From: Cryobacterium arcticum
GTDB lineage: Bacteria; Actinomycetota; Actinomycetes; Actinomycetales; Microbacteriaceae
Reading direction: 5' to 3'
DNA length: 64,000 nt
Assembly: GCF_001679725.1 (NCBI RefSeq)
Contig: NZ_CP016282.1
Location: 930,001 to 994,000, forward strand
Part shown: piece by piece, positions 18,982 to 26,974 of the stretch
Position numbering within the stretch: position 1 is the first letter of the stretch
How the letters are laid out: each line of letters opens with the position of its first letter
Program-made: the position numbers and the translations under genes
Notes under the pieces: generated by a model
Seen by the model: only the letters and a program-made list of their open reading frames with translations
The model's database searches: none
What the model was told of the DNA's origin: nothing

Positions 18982-20715
18982 ATGCTCTGGAAATTGCTCG
19001 TACGCTACCTGCGGCCGCATTGGCGGCTGCTGGTTGCGGTCGTCGTGTTCCAACTCGCCCAGTCGATAGCGTCGCTGTACCTGCCCTCGCTGAACGCCGA
19101 CATCATCGATGAGGGCGTCGCGACGGGCGACACCGGGTACATCATGCGCGTCGGCGGGGTGATGCTGCTGATCACCCTCGGGCAGATCATCTGCGCCATC
19201 ATCGCGGTGTACTTCGGCGCGAAGGCGGCCATGGCCCTCGGCCGAGACCTGCGCGGCGCGGTGTTCACCCGGGTCGGGGAGTTCTCCGAGCAGGAGGTCA
19301 GCCGGTTCGGCGCCCCGTCGCTGATCACCCGCTCCACCAACGACGTGCAGCAGGTGCAGATGCTGGTGCTCACCACCTGCACCCTGCTGGTCTCGGCGCC
19401 CATCCTTTGCGTCGGCGGCATCATCATGGCCATGCGCCAGGACCTCGAGCTGTCCTGGCTGATCGCCGTCAGTGTGCCGGTGCTGCTCGTGGCCGTCGGC
19501 CTCATCATCGTGCGCATGGTGCCGTTGTTCCGGGTGATGCAGGTGCGCATCGACACCGTCAACCGGGTGCTGCGCGAACAGCTCACCGGCATCCGCGTGG
19601 TGCGCGCGTTCGTGCGCGAAGACGTGGAGACCCGCCGGTTCGGCCAGGCCAACACTGATGTCACCACCACGGCCCTGCAGGCCGGCCGGCTGATGGCTCT
19701 GATGTTCCCGGTCGTGATGCTGGTGCTCAACGTCTCCAGCGTGGCCGTGATCTGGTTCGGCGCGTTCCGCATCGAGGACGGTTCGATGCAGGTGGGCACC
19801 CTGATCGCGTTCCTCAGCTACCTCATGCAGATCCTGATGGCCGTGATGATGGCCACCTTCATGGCCGTGATGATCCCGCGCGCCACGGTCTCGGCCGACC
19901 GCATCGGCGAGGTCCTCGAGACCCCGTCCAGCGTGCGCCCGCCGGTGAGCCCGGTGAACGAGACGATCGGGCGCGGCGAACTCGAGCTGCGCGGGGTCGG
20001 TTTCGCCTACCCTGGCGCCGAGCAGCCCGTGCTCAGCGACATCAGTTTCGTGGCCCGGCCCGGCTACACAACGGCGATCATCGGCAGCACCGGCTCGGGC
20101 AAGACCACCCTGGTGAACCTGATGCCGCGCCTGTTCGACGCCACCAGCGGCACCGTGCTCTTCGACGGCGTCGACGTGCGCGAGCTCAACCCCGACCTGC
20201 TCTGGGGGCACATCGGCCTGGTGCCGCAGAAGCCGTACCTGTTCTCCGGCACCGTGCGCAGCAACCTGCTCTACGGCAAGCCGGATGCGTCCGAGGCGGA
20301 GATCTGGCAGGCGCTGGAGACCGCGCAGGCGCGGGACTTCGTCGAGAAGCTGGAGGGCGGCCTCGACGCCCCGATCTCCCAGGGCGGCACCAACGTCTCC
20401 GGCGGGCAGCGGCAACGACTCGCCATCGCCCGGGCGCTCGTGAAACGGCCGGAGCTGTACATCTTCGACGACTCCTTCTCGGCCCTCGACCTCGCCACCG
20501 ACTCCCGGCTGCGTGCGGCGCTGGCCGAGGACGTCTCCGACGCCACCATGATCATCGTCGCCCAGCGGGTGTCCACGATCCTCGACGCCGACCAGATCCT
20601 CGTCGTCGAAGACGGCCGGATCGTCGCCAGCGGCACCCACGAGGAGCTCCTGGAGACCTCGACCACCTATCAGGAAATTGCGGCATCCCAGCTGGCAGCG
20701 GAGGCCACCAAATGA
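18982..20715 (+). CDS. ABC exporter half-transporter, degenerate-site subunit
   Basis: This 577-residue fused membrane/ATPase protein has six N-terminal membrane helices (about residues 15-310) and an ABC domain (about 330-577). Walker A is GSTGSGKTT (K374) and the signature is VSGGQRQ, but the residue after the Walker B Asp (D496) is D497 in place of the catalytic Glu, and the switch His is replaced by Q528 in VAQRVST. This pattern is typical of the non-catalytic half of heterodimeric exporters such as TM287/288 or TAP. Its partner starts 4 bases inside its end. Substrate unknown; drugs or lipids are usual. AAGGA precedes the ATG directly after the 16-bp repeats. Confidence 0.92.
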   Translation: MLWKLLVRYLRPHWRLLVAVVVFQLAQSIASLYLPSLNADIIDEGVATGDTGYIMRVGGVMLLITLGQIICAIIAVYFGAKAAMALGRDLRGAVFTRVGEFSEQEVSRFGAPSLITRSTNDVQQVQMLVLTTCTLLVSAPILCVGGIIMAMRQDLELSWLIAVSVPVLLVAVGLIIVRMVPLFRVMQVRIDTVNRVLREQLTGIRVVRAFVREDVETRRFGQANTDVTTTALQAGRLMALMFPVVMLVLNVSSVAVIWFGAFRIEDGSMQVGTLIAFLSYLMQILMAVMMATFMAVMIPRATVSADRIGEVLETPSSVRPPVSPVNETIGRGELELRGVGFAYPGAEQPVLSDISFVARPGYTTAIIGSTGSGKTTLVNLMPRLFDATSGTVLFDGVDVRELNPDLLWGHIGLVPQKPYLFSGTVRSNLLYGKPDASEAEIWQALETAQARDFVEKLEGGLDAPISQGGTNVSGGQRQRLAIARALVKRPELYIFDDSFSALDLATDSRLRAALAEDVSDATMIIVAQRVSTILDADQILVVEDGRIVASGTHEELLETSTTYQEIAASQLAAEATK

Positions 20716-22670
20716 GCGACAGCACCGACGACGACGTGAAGGTTCCCGCCAGGCCGCCACGCGGCGGCGGGCCCTTCGGCGGTATGAACATGCCCGCCGA
20801 GAAGGCCATGAACTTCGGTCCAAGCGCCAAACGTCTGATCGGCAAGCTCCACCCCGAACGGCTCTGGCTGGTTCTCGTCCTGGTGCTCGCCGTGGTCAGC
20901 GTCACCTTCTCGGTGATCGGTCCGCGCCTGCTCGGCGAGGGCACCAACCTGATCTTCTCCGGCATCGTGTCCAAGACGCTCCCGGCCGGCATGACGCAGG
21001 CCGAGATCATCGCCGGGCTGAACGCATCCGGTGACACGGCCAAGGCCGACATGCTCAGCGCCATGACGCTCACGCCGGGCCTCGGTATCGACTTCGCGGC
21101 GCTGTCCAGCGTGCTGTTCTGGGTGCTGGCGCTGTACATCCTCGCCTCCGTGTTCAGCTGGCTGCAGGCCCTGGTACTCAACGCCGTCGTGCAGCGCACC
21201 GTCTACCGGCTGCGCGAGGAGATCGAGGCGAAGATCAACCGCCTGCCGCTGGGCTACTTCGACACCGTCAAGCGCGGCGAGCTGCTCAGCCGGGTGACCA
21301 ATGACGTCGACAACATCTCGCAGAGCCTGCAGCAGTCGCTCAGCCAGGTCGTCACGTCGCTGCTCACGGTGGTGGGCGTGATCGTGATGATGCTGCTGCT
21401 CTCGCCGCTGCTCGCGGTCATCGCGCTCGTGACGGTGCCGCTCACCCTGGTGACCACCGTGCTCATCGCCAAGCGCTCGCAGAAGCTCTTCGTGGCGCAG
21501 TGGACCCACACCGGGGAGCTGAACGGCCAGATCGAGGAGACCTTCTCCGGTCACGCCCTGGTGAAGGTCTTCGGCCGGCAGAAGGAGGTGGAGCAGCGCT
21601 TCACCGCCAAGAACGCCGAACTCTACGAGGCCAGCTTCGGTGCCCAGTTCGTCAGCGGCATGATCATGCCCGCGATGACCTTCATAGGCAACCTGGTCTA
21701 CGTCGGCATCGCTGTCGTCGGCGGTCTGCAGGTGGCCTCCGGTGCCATGCAGCTCGGTGACGTGCAGGCGTTCATCCAGTACTCCCGGCAGTTCACCCAG
21801 CCGCTCGCGCAGCTGGGCTCCATGGCCAACCTGCTGCAGTCCGGTGTGGCCAGCGCCGAGCGCGTGTTCGAGCTGTTGGATGCCGACGAGCAGACACCCG
21901 ATGAAGAGCCCGCAGAGACCCCGGTTCAGACTCACGGGCGCCTGGTGTTCGAGAACGTGTCGTTCAGCTACAGCCCGGACAAGCCGCTCATCGAGAATCT
22001 CAACCTGGTGGCCGAACCCGGTCAGACCGTGGCGATCGTGGGCCCAACGGGGGCCGGCAAGACCACCCTGGTGAACCTGATGATGCGCTTCTACGAGATC
22101 GGCGGCGGCCGGATCACACTGGACGGCGTGGACATCTCGAAGATGACCCGCAACGACCTGCGTAGCCGGATGGGCATGGTGCTGCAGGACACCTGGCTGT
22201 TCGGCGGCAGCATCCGCGACAACATCGCCTACGGTCGGCCGGACGCCACCGAGGAGCAGATCCTCGAGGCGGCGAAGGCCACCTACGTGGACCGGTTCGT
22301 GCACTCGTTGCCCGAGGGCTACGACACCGTGCTCGACGACGAGGGCGGCAACGTCAGCGCGGGGGAGAAGCAGCTGCTCACCATCGCCCGGGCGTTCCTG
22401 GCCCGGCCGAGCGTGTTGATCCTCGACGAGGCCACCAGCTCGGTCGACACCCGCACCGAGGTGCTCGTGCAGCACGCCATGAGCGCGCTGCGGGCCGACC
22501 GCACGAGCTTCGTGATCGCGCACCGCCTGTCCACCATCCGGGACGCCGACCTGATCCTGGTGATGGAGGCCGGCCGCATCGTGGAGCAAGGCAACCACGA
22601 GCAGCTGCTCCTGGCCGACGGCGCCTACCGGGCCCTCTACGACTCCCAATTCGCGGCCGCGATCGAGTAG
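20712..22670 (+). CDS. ABC exporter half-transporter, catalytic subunit
   Basis: This 652-residue partner of the preceding exporter half has a Gly/Pro-rich cytoplasmic N-terminus (ARPPRGGGPFGGM), six membrane helices and a C-terminal ABC domain. It carries the intact catalytic set: Walker A GPTGAGKTT (K450), Walker B D572 with E573, and the switch His in VIAHRLST. Its signature is VSAGEKQ rather than LSGGQ, as expected for the half that completes the degenerate site. A roughly 60-residue insertion between helices 1 and 2 (about residues 85-125) could be an extracellular loop. The ATGA overlap makes it coupled to the upstream half. Confidence 0.92.
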   Translation: MSDSTDDDVKVPARPPRGGGPFGGMNMPAEKAMNFGPSAKRLIGKLHPERLWLVLVLVLAVVSVTFSVIGPRLLGEGTNLIFSGIVSKTLPAGMTQAEIIAGLNASGDTAKADMLSAMTLTPGLGIDFAALSSVLFWVLALYILASVFSWLQALVLNAVVQRTVYRLREEIEAKINRLPLGYFDTVKRGELLSRVTNDVDNISQSLQQSLSQVVTSLLTVVGVIVMMLLLSPLLAVIALVTVPLTLVTTVLIAKRSQKLFVAQWTHTGELNGQIEETFSGHALVKVFGRQKEVEQRFTAKNAELYEASFGAQFVSGMIMPAMTFIGNLVYVGIAVVGGLQVASGAMQLGDVQAFIQYSRQFTQPLAQLGSMANLLQSGVASAERVFELLDADEQTPDEEPAETPVQTHGRLVFENVSFSYSPDKPLIENLNLVAEPGQTVAIVGPTGAGKTTLVNLMMRFYEIGGGRITLDGVDISKMTRNDLRSRMGMVLQDTWLFGGSIRDNIAYGRPDATEEQILEAAKATYVDRFVHSLPEGYDTVLDDEGGNVSAGEKQLLTIARAFLARPSVLILDEATSSVDTRTEVLVQHAMSALRADRTSFVIAHRLSTIRDADLILVMEAGRIVEQGNHEQLLLADGAYRALYDSQFAAAIE

Positions 22671-22694
22671 CCCCCCTCCCGGGAGAACCTCCTC

Positions 22695-22756
22695 CGCGAA
22701 CTGTGAAAAAAGCCCCAAAAACGTCAAGTTTTTGGGGCTGTTCCTCACAGTTCGCG
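22695..22756. terminator. Nested palindrome, likely bidirectional terminator (element copy 2)
   Basis: The inner stem AGCCCCAAAAAC (22711-22722) / GTTTTTGGGGCT (22728-22739) has a 5-nt loop. The outer arms CGCGAACTGTGA (22695-22706) / TCACAGTTCGCG (22745-22756) are perfectly complementary. It separates the convergent ABC exporter and acetate-transporter genes, ending 3 bases before the latter's stop. The right half, GGGGCTGTTCCTCAC then AGTTCGC, matches copy 1 at 5213-5233. Confidence 0.8.
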
Positions 22757-22758
22757 AG

Positions 22759-23394
22759 TTACTTGGCGGGCCAGACGGGGAGGACGGCGCGGCCGGCGGT
22801 GGAGTTGTAGACCACGGCGAAGGAGCCGTACCAGGCCAGCAGCGCGGTGAGGATGCCGAACCAGCCGCCGAGCTGGTGGATGGCGGTGATACCGGTGAAG
22901 GCGCCGATCGCCAGCAGCAGGAACGTGATGGACAGGGCCACGAAGACCGCGAAGATCGAGCCGTTGGTCTTCTTGGCCGCCACGGTCATGTACACCGTGA
23001 AGATGGCCCAGGCGAGCAGGAAGGTGCCCATGCCGGACGCTCCGGCGGCGATGTTGCCCCCGGTGCTCTCGAGGTACCAGAACGCCAGCCAGAACGCGCC
23101 GAACGAGGTGAACGCCGTGGCGCCGAACGTGTTGTGGTTGCGGAACTCCCAGATGCCCGCGATGACCTGGGCGATTCCGCCGTAGAACAGGGCGAGGCCG
23201 AGCACCGCGGCGCTCGAGGGGACGATGCCGGTGTTGGACATGCTGAGCACGAAGGTGGTGAGCGCGAATGCGGCCAGGCCCAGCGCGCCGGGGTCGGCAA
23301 GGGCTGAGTGGGACGGTGCTGCGAGTGCGGGTGCGGAGGGTGCTGTCGCGGACGCCGGGGAGGCATCCGGAATAGTCATATTATTCTGAGTCAT
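22759..23394 (-). CDS. GPR1/FUN34/YaaH (SatP) family acetate/succinate transporter
   Basis: This 211-residue protein has six membrane segments and the family motif near the first one, here DPGALGLAAFALTTF (family NPxPLGL). Members are proton-coupled acetate or succinate uptake channels. The N-terminal 35 residues are Ala/Pro/Ser-rich. ATG 23394 is used as the start; ATG 23379 is possible. A TAATCT box lies 8 nt before 23394, consistent with a nearly leaderless mRNA. The divergent upstream region holds helically phased TGCAC repeats, which may be its operator. Confidence 0.88.
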   Translation of the reverse strand: MTQNNMTIPDASPASATAPSAPALAAPSHSALADPGALGLAAFALTTFVLSMSNTGIVPSSAAVLGLALFYGGIAQVIAGIWEFRNHNTFGATAFTSFGAFWLAFWYLESTGGNIAAGASGMGTFLLAWAIFTVYMTVAAKKTNGSIFAVFVALSITFLLLAIGAFTGITAIHQLGGWFGILTALLAWYGSFAVVYNSTAGRAVLPVWPAK

Positions 23395-23448
23395 TTGTTC
23401 TGAGATTATCAGCCGCTGGGCCAGGTGCCCGGGCCGTTGGCCCTGTCG

Positions 23449-23560
23449 TGCACAGGCCTGCACAGTCGTGCACGCCGCTGTGGCGGCCGATGCACGGTCG
23501 TGTGCGCGGCCGATGCACAGCCGTTATCCACAGGCGGGGCCACTCGGCGGAATTCTGCAC
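23449..23560. promoter_or_regulatory. Phased TGCAC repeat cluster in divergent intergenic region
   Basis: TGCAC occurs at 23449, 23459, 23469, 23491, 23514 and 23556; the first three are spaced exactly 10 bp, one helical turn. GCGGCCGATGCAC is repeated at 23483 and 23506. A DnaA-box-like TTATCCACA lies at 23524. The cluster lies between the acetate-transporter gene and the DUF4192 gene and looks like a multi-site operator. Confidence 0.5.
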
Positions 23561-23612
23561 AGCTTCGGCGGCGCCCGGTGGGCGCGGCCCGTGCGGGCGC
23601 ACCGTGGTGCGC

Positions 23613-24863
23613 ATGCAGAAGACAATCGTGAAGACCCCGACTCCCCAGGACTTTCTCGCCCTCGTGCCCCAGCTCGTGGGGTTCCTTCCGGAACGCAGTC
23701 TCGTTCTGGTCGCCTTCCGCGGCAACCGCACCTGCGGCGCGCTGCGGTTCAACCTGCCCCAGGACCAAGCCGGCGTGACCGAGCTGCGCCGCATCGCCGG
23801 CACGCTGCTGGGCACCCTGTGCAAGATCCCCGGTGTGGACGCCCTGGTGCCGGTGCTCTACACGGACGAGGAGATCGGTGACGCGCCGGCCGAGACCTCG
23901 GCCGGCTTGCCGCAGGGCGCGTTCCTCCGCGCCATCCTGGCCCGGGCCGTGCAGTCCGGCTTCCTGGTGCGGGACGCCCTCTGCGTGGCAGCGGATGGGT
24001 GGGCCTCCTATCTGGACCTCGAACAGGTTCCGGGTCAGACGGCCCCGGTGCTCGGGGATCGAGTCGGCCGTAGGCTGCGGCATCCGCTCAGCGACATCGC
24101 GGAGTCGAGCGTGACCGAGGTCGTTCCGCCGGGTGACCGCCGGGAACTCGCCCGGCTGCAGACCGGCGCCGAACTGCCCAAGGTGGACCTGGCCACACGG
24201 GAACGGTGCGCCCGCAGGCTGGCCCGCTACCAACGGCTCGGCCCGGACATGGGGCCCATCCCCGAACTCGTCGAGATGGTGGGCGACATGCTCGACCCGG
24301 TGGGCACCGCCGAGACCGTGCTCGGGCTCACCCCCGCCGAGCTCAGCATCGACGAGGCCGCCGTGCTGCTCTTCCTCGTGCAGAGCCCGGCCACCCGCGA
24401 CCAGATGATGCTGCAGTTCGCCTTCGGCGAGGAGGAGGGGCGCCGCAGCCACGCCCTCAACCGGCACTACGCCCAGCGGCAACGCGAAACCGGTCTGAGC
24501 ATGGACGACCTGGTCGCGGCGGACATGGCCGCTGGGCGATCCTTCCACGAGACATCGCCGACCACGGGCGACCTGATGCTCGGGCTGAGCCGGCAGCGGC
24601 CGGATCCGGAGCGGGTGGCCCGGGGGATCCAGCTGCTCAAACTCCTCGTGGCGATGGCCCCCCGGCCGGCCCGGCCGGCTCCGCTGTGCATGCTGGCGTG
24701 GCTCTGTTGGGCGCTCGGCCAGGGTTCGGTCGCGGGGATCTACATCGACACGGCCCTCGACATCGACGACGACTACGGCATGGCGCTGCTGCTCCGGCAG
24801 GTGCTCGGCAGCGGGCACCTGCCGGAGTGGGCCTTCGAGGTGCCCAGGGAGGAGGACGCCTGA
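23613..24863 (+). CDS. DUF4192 domain-containing protein
   Basis: The roughly 416-residue cytoplasmic protein matches DUF4192, a family nearly restricted to actinobacteria with no known function. The diagnostic start is TPQDFLALVPQLVGFLPERSLVLVAFRG, and the C-terminal half has the helical AARPARPAPLCMLAWLCWALGQGS-like region (here PRPARPAPLCMLAWLCWALG), followed by YIDTALDIDDDYGMALLLRQ, which resembles a TPR-like segment. No catalytic or membrane motif is visible. ATG 23613 is preceded by two in-frame GTG codons (23604, 23607), so the exact start is uncertain. Confidence 0.82.
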   Translation: MQKTIVKTPTPQDFLALVPQLVGFLPERSLVLVAFRGNRTCGALRFNLPQDQAGVTELRRIAGTLLGTLCKIPGVDALVPVLYTDEEIGDAPAETSAGLPQGAFLRAILARAVQSGFLVRDALCVAADGWASYLDLEQVPGQTAPVLGDRVGRRLRHPLSDIAESSVTEVVPPGDRRELARLQTGAELPKVDLATRERCARRLARYQRLGPDMGPIPELVEMVGDMLDPVGTAETVLGLTPAELSIDEAAVLLFLVQSPATRDQMMLQFAFGEEEGRRSHALNRHYAQRQRETGLSMDDLVAADMAAGRSFHETSPTTGDLMLGLSRQRPDPERVARGIQLLKLLVAMAPRPARPAPLCMLAWLCWALGQGSVAGIYIDTALDIDDDYGMALLLRQVLGSGHLPEWAFEVPREEDA

Positions 24864-24893
24864 TGCGGCCGGGCCGGGTCGGGCCCGATGGGG

Positions 24894-26354
24894 TCAGAGG
24901 TGTTTCGGCGCCTCCGACAGCACACCGTGCAGGATGTCGCCGATCTCCCGGATCTCGGCGGGACCGATGGTCAACGGCGGGGCGAGCTGCACCACGGGGT
25001 CGCCCCGGTCGTCGGCCCGGCAGTACAGGCCGGCCTCGAACAGCGCCCCGGACAGGTAACCGCGGAGGAGGCGTTCGGACTCGTCATCGGAAAACGTCTC
25101 CTTGGTGGCCTTGTCCTTGACCAGTTCGATGCCGAAGAAGTAGCCCTCGCCGCGCACATCACCCACGATCGGCAGCTCGAGCAGTTTCTCCAGCTCGGCG
25201 CGGAACACCGGGGAATTCTCCCGCACGTTCTCGTTGAGCTTCTCCTCGTCGAAGATGTCCAAGTTGGCCAGCGCCACCGCGGCCGAAACCGGGTGCCCGC
25301 CGAAGGTATAGCCGTGATAGAACGCCGTGTCACCGTACTTGAACGGCTCGTAGATGCGGTCGCTCACGATGGTGGCGCCGATCGGGGAGTACCCGCTCGT
25401 CATGCCCTTGGCGCAGGTGATCATGTCGGGTTCGATACCGAAGGTCGTGGAGGCGAACATGTTGCCGATCCGGCCGAACGCCGTGATGACCTCGTCGGCC
25501 ACCAGGAGCACGTCGTACTGGTCGCAGATCTCCCGCACCCGCTTGAAGTAGCCCGGCGGCGGCGGGAAGCAGCCGCCGGAGTTCTGCACCGGTTCGAGGA
25601 ACACCGCGGCGACGGTCTCCGGACCCTCGAACTGGATCATCTCCTCGATGCGGTTCGCGGCCCACAGGCCGAACGCCTCGACGTCGTCGCCGTGCCCGGA
25701 GCCCATCTCATCGGCGCGGTAGAAGTTGGTGTTCGGCACCCGGAAACCGCCCGGGGTGACCGGTTCGAACATCTCCTTGAGGGCGGGGATGCCCGTGATC
25801 GCCAGGGCGCCCTGCGTCGTGCCGTGGTAGGCGACGGAACGGGAGATCACCTTGTGCTTGGTGGGCCGGCCCTGCAGCTTCCAGTAGTACTTGGCGAGCT
25901 TGAACGCCGTCTCGACGGCTTCACCGCCTCCGGTGGAGAAGAACACCCGGTTGAGGTCGCCCGGCGCCTGGTCGGCGAGACGGTCGGCGAGCTCGATCGC
26001 GCTGGGGTGCGCGTACGACCAGAGCGGGAAGAATGCGAGCTCCTCGGCCTGCGCGGCGGCGGCCTGGGCGAGGCGGGTGCGGCCGTGCCCGGCGTTGACC
26101 ACGAACAACCCGCTCAAGCCGTCGATGTAGCGCTTGCCGTGGGAGTCCCAGATGTGGTGGCCCTGCCCCTTGGTGATGATGGGCACGCCGGCGCCGGATT
26201 CCATCACCGATTGCCGGGCGAAGTGCATCCAGAGATGGTCCTTGGCCTTCTGCTGCAGGTCGGCGTTCTCGGCGTCGGAGTAGACGCGCGGTGCGGCGGC
26301 CGGCGCGGTCGGCTGGTCGGTCGTGGTCTGTTCTGTCGTGGTCATATCGGTCAC
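24894..26354 (-). CDS. Class-III omega-aminotransferase, putrescine/polyamine type
   Basis: This 486-residue PLP aminotransferase has the class-III fold: GLSGLFVVNAGHGR near the start, STGGGEAVETAFKLAKYYW for PLP phosphate binding, the Asp in LLVADEVITAFGR, and the PLP lysine K316 in MITCAKGMTSGYSPIG. This set resembles putrescine- or beta-alanine:pyruvate transaminases. GTG 26354 overlaps the stop of the Lrp gene, so regulator and enzyme are coupled. Given the potDABC-type importer and two GABA aminotransferases elsewhere in the window, I infer a role in polyamine or GABA catabolism; the precise substrate is not shown by sequence. Confidence 0.85.
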   Translation of the reverse strand: MTDMTTTEQTTTDQPTAPAAAPRVYSDAENADLQQKAKDHLWMHFARQSVMESGAGVPIITKGQGHHIWDSHGKRYIDGLSGLFVVNAGHGRTRLAQAAAAQAEELAFFPLWSYAHPSAIELADRLADQAPGDLNRVFFSTGGGEAVETAFKLAKYYWKLQGRPTKHKVISRSVAYHGTTQGALAITGIPALKEMFEPVTPGGFRVPNTNFYRADEMGSGHGDDVEAFGLWAANRIEEMIQFEGPETVAAVFLEPVQNSGGCFPPPPGYFKRVREICDQYDVLLVADEVITAFGRIGNMFASTTFGIEPDMITCAKGMTSGYSPIGATIVSDRIYEPFKYGDTAFYHGYTFGGHPVSAAVALANLDIFDEEKLNENVRENSPVFRAELEKLLELPIVGDVRGEGYFFGIELVKDKATKETFSDDESERLLRGYLSGALFEAGLYCRADDRGDPVVQLAPPLTIGPAEIREIGDILHGVLSEAPKHL

Positions 26355-26833
26355 CGTGTTCCCCAGTTGTACAGCTGCTTGTGAAGCTTCAGATAGACGA
26401 AGGTCTCGGTGGAGGAGACCCCCTCGAGGGCGCGAATCTGCGAGTTGAGCAAAGCGATGAGCTCGTCGTCGTTCTCGCAGACGACCTCGGCGAGGATGTC
26501 GAAGGAGCCCGCTGTGAGCACGACGTAGTCCACCGCGGGTATCGCCGCGAGTTGGTCGGCGAGCACCCGGGTGTCGCCGGTGGCGCAGATGCCGATCATC
26601 GCCTGCCGGTAGAAGCCCAATTGCATGGGGTCGGTCACCGCGACCACCTGCATGACGCCGGACTCGGTGAGCTTCTGCACCCGCTGGCGCACGGCGGCCT
26701 CGCTGAGCCCCACGGCCTTGCCGATCTCCGCGTAGGAGCGACGGCCGTCGACCTGCAGCTGTTCGATGATCTTCTTGGACACATCGTCCAGCTGCGCCGG
26801 TTTGCCGGCACTTCCGCGTGTATTGCTGCTCAT
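26351..26833 (-). CDS. Lrp/AsnC family transcriptional regulator
   Basis: This 160-residue regulator has an N-terminal winged helix-turn-helix (residues about 18-65, DDVSKKIIEQLQVDGRRSY then AEIGKAVGLSEAAVRQRVQKL) and a C-terminal RAM ligand-binding domain (about 80-155). Family members sense amino acids or related amines and usually control the adjacent gene and their own. Here it is coupled to the downstream aminotransferase by a 4-base overlap. A 9-bp inverted repeat lies 38 bases upstream as a likely operator. CAGAAT lies 6 nt before the ATG, suggesting leaderless transcription. Confidence 0.93.
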   Translation of the reverse strand: MSSNTRGSAGKPAQLDDVSKKIIEQLQVDGRRSYAEIGKAVGLSEAAVRQRVQKLTESGVMQVVAVTDPMQLGFYRQAMIGICATGDTRVLADQLAAIPAVDYVVLTAGSFDILAEVVCENDDELIALLNSQIRALEGVSSTETFVYLKLHKQLYNWGTR

Positions 26834-26839
26834 CGTCCG

Positions 26840-26845
26840 ATTCTG
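26840..26845 (-). promoter_or_regulatory. Candidate -10 box for the Lrp-aminotransferase unit
   Basis: On the minus strand CAGAAT is followed by exactly 6 nt and the ATG. It departs from TANNNT at the first base but has the same spacing as the other leaderless promoters. Confidence 0.35.
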
Positions 26846-26871
26846 ACAGCCGAAGTGCCCCACGGCAAGCG

Positions 26872-26905
26872 AATCAGTTGTTTTAGGTCTGCTTCTCAAC
26901 TGATT
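26872..26905. promoter_or_regulatory. Inverted repeat, probable Lrp/AsnC operator
   Basis: AATCAGTTG (26872-26880) and CAACTGATT (26897-26905) are perfect 9-bp inverted repeats separated by 16 bp that include the T-rich TTTTAG. They sit at about -38 relative to the lrp start and between it and the divergent FHA gene. Arm centres are 25 bp apart. Confidence 0.6.
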
Positions 26906-26974
26906 ACCACGCCCAGCTCGCGGGTGTGCGAGGCCGGTGCCGGCAGGTCTAGCATCGAAGGCAGAGGGAGCATC

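Noticed and set aside
23524-23532. TTATCCACA, a perfect DnaA box
   Set aside because: Single copy, no dnaA/dnaN genes nearby; not an origin. One chance occurrence in 64 kb is plausible.
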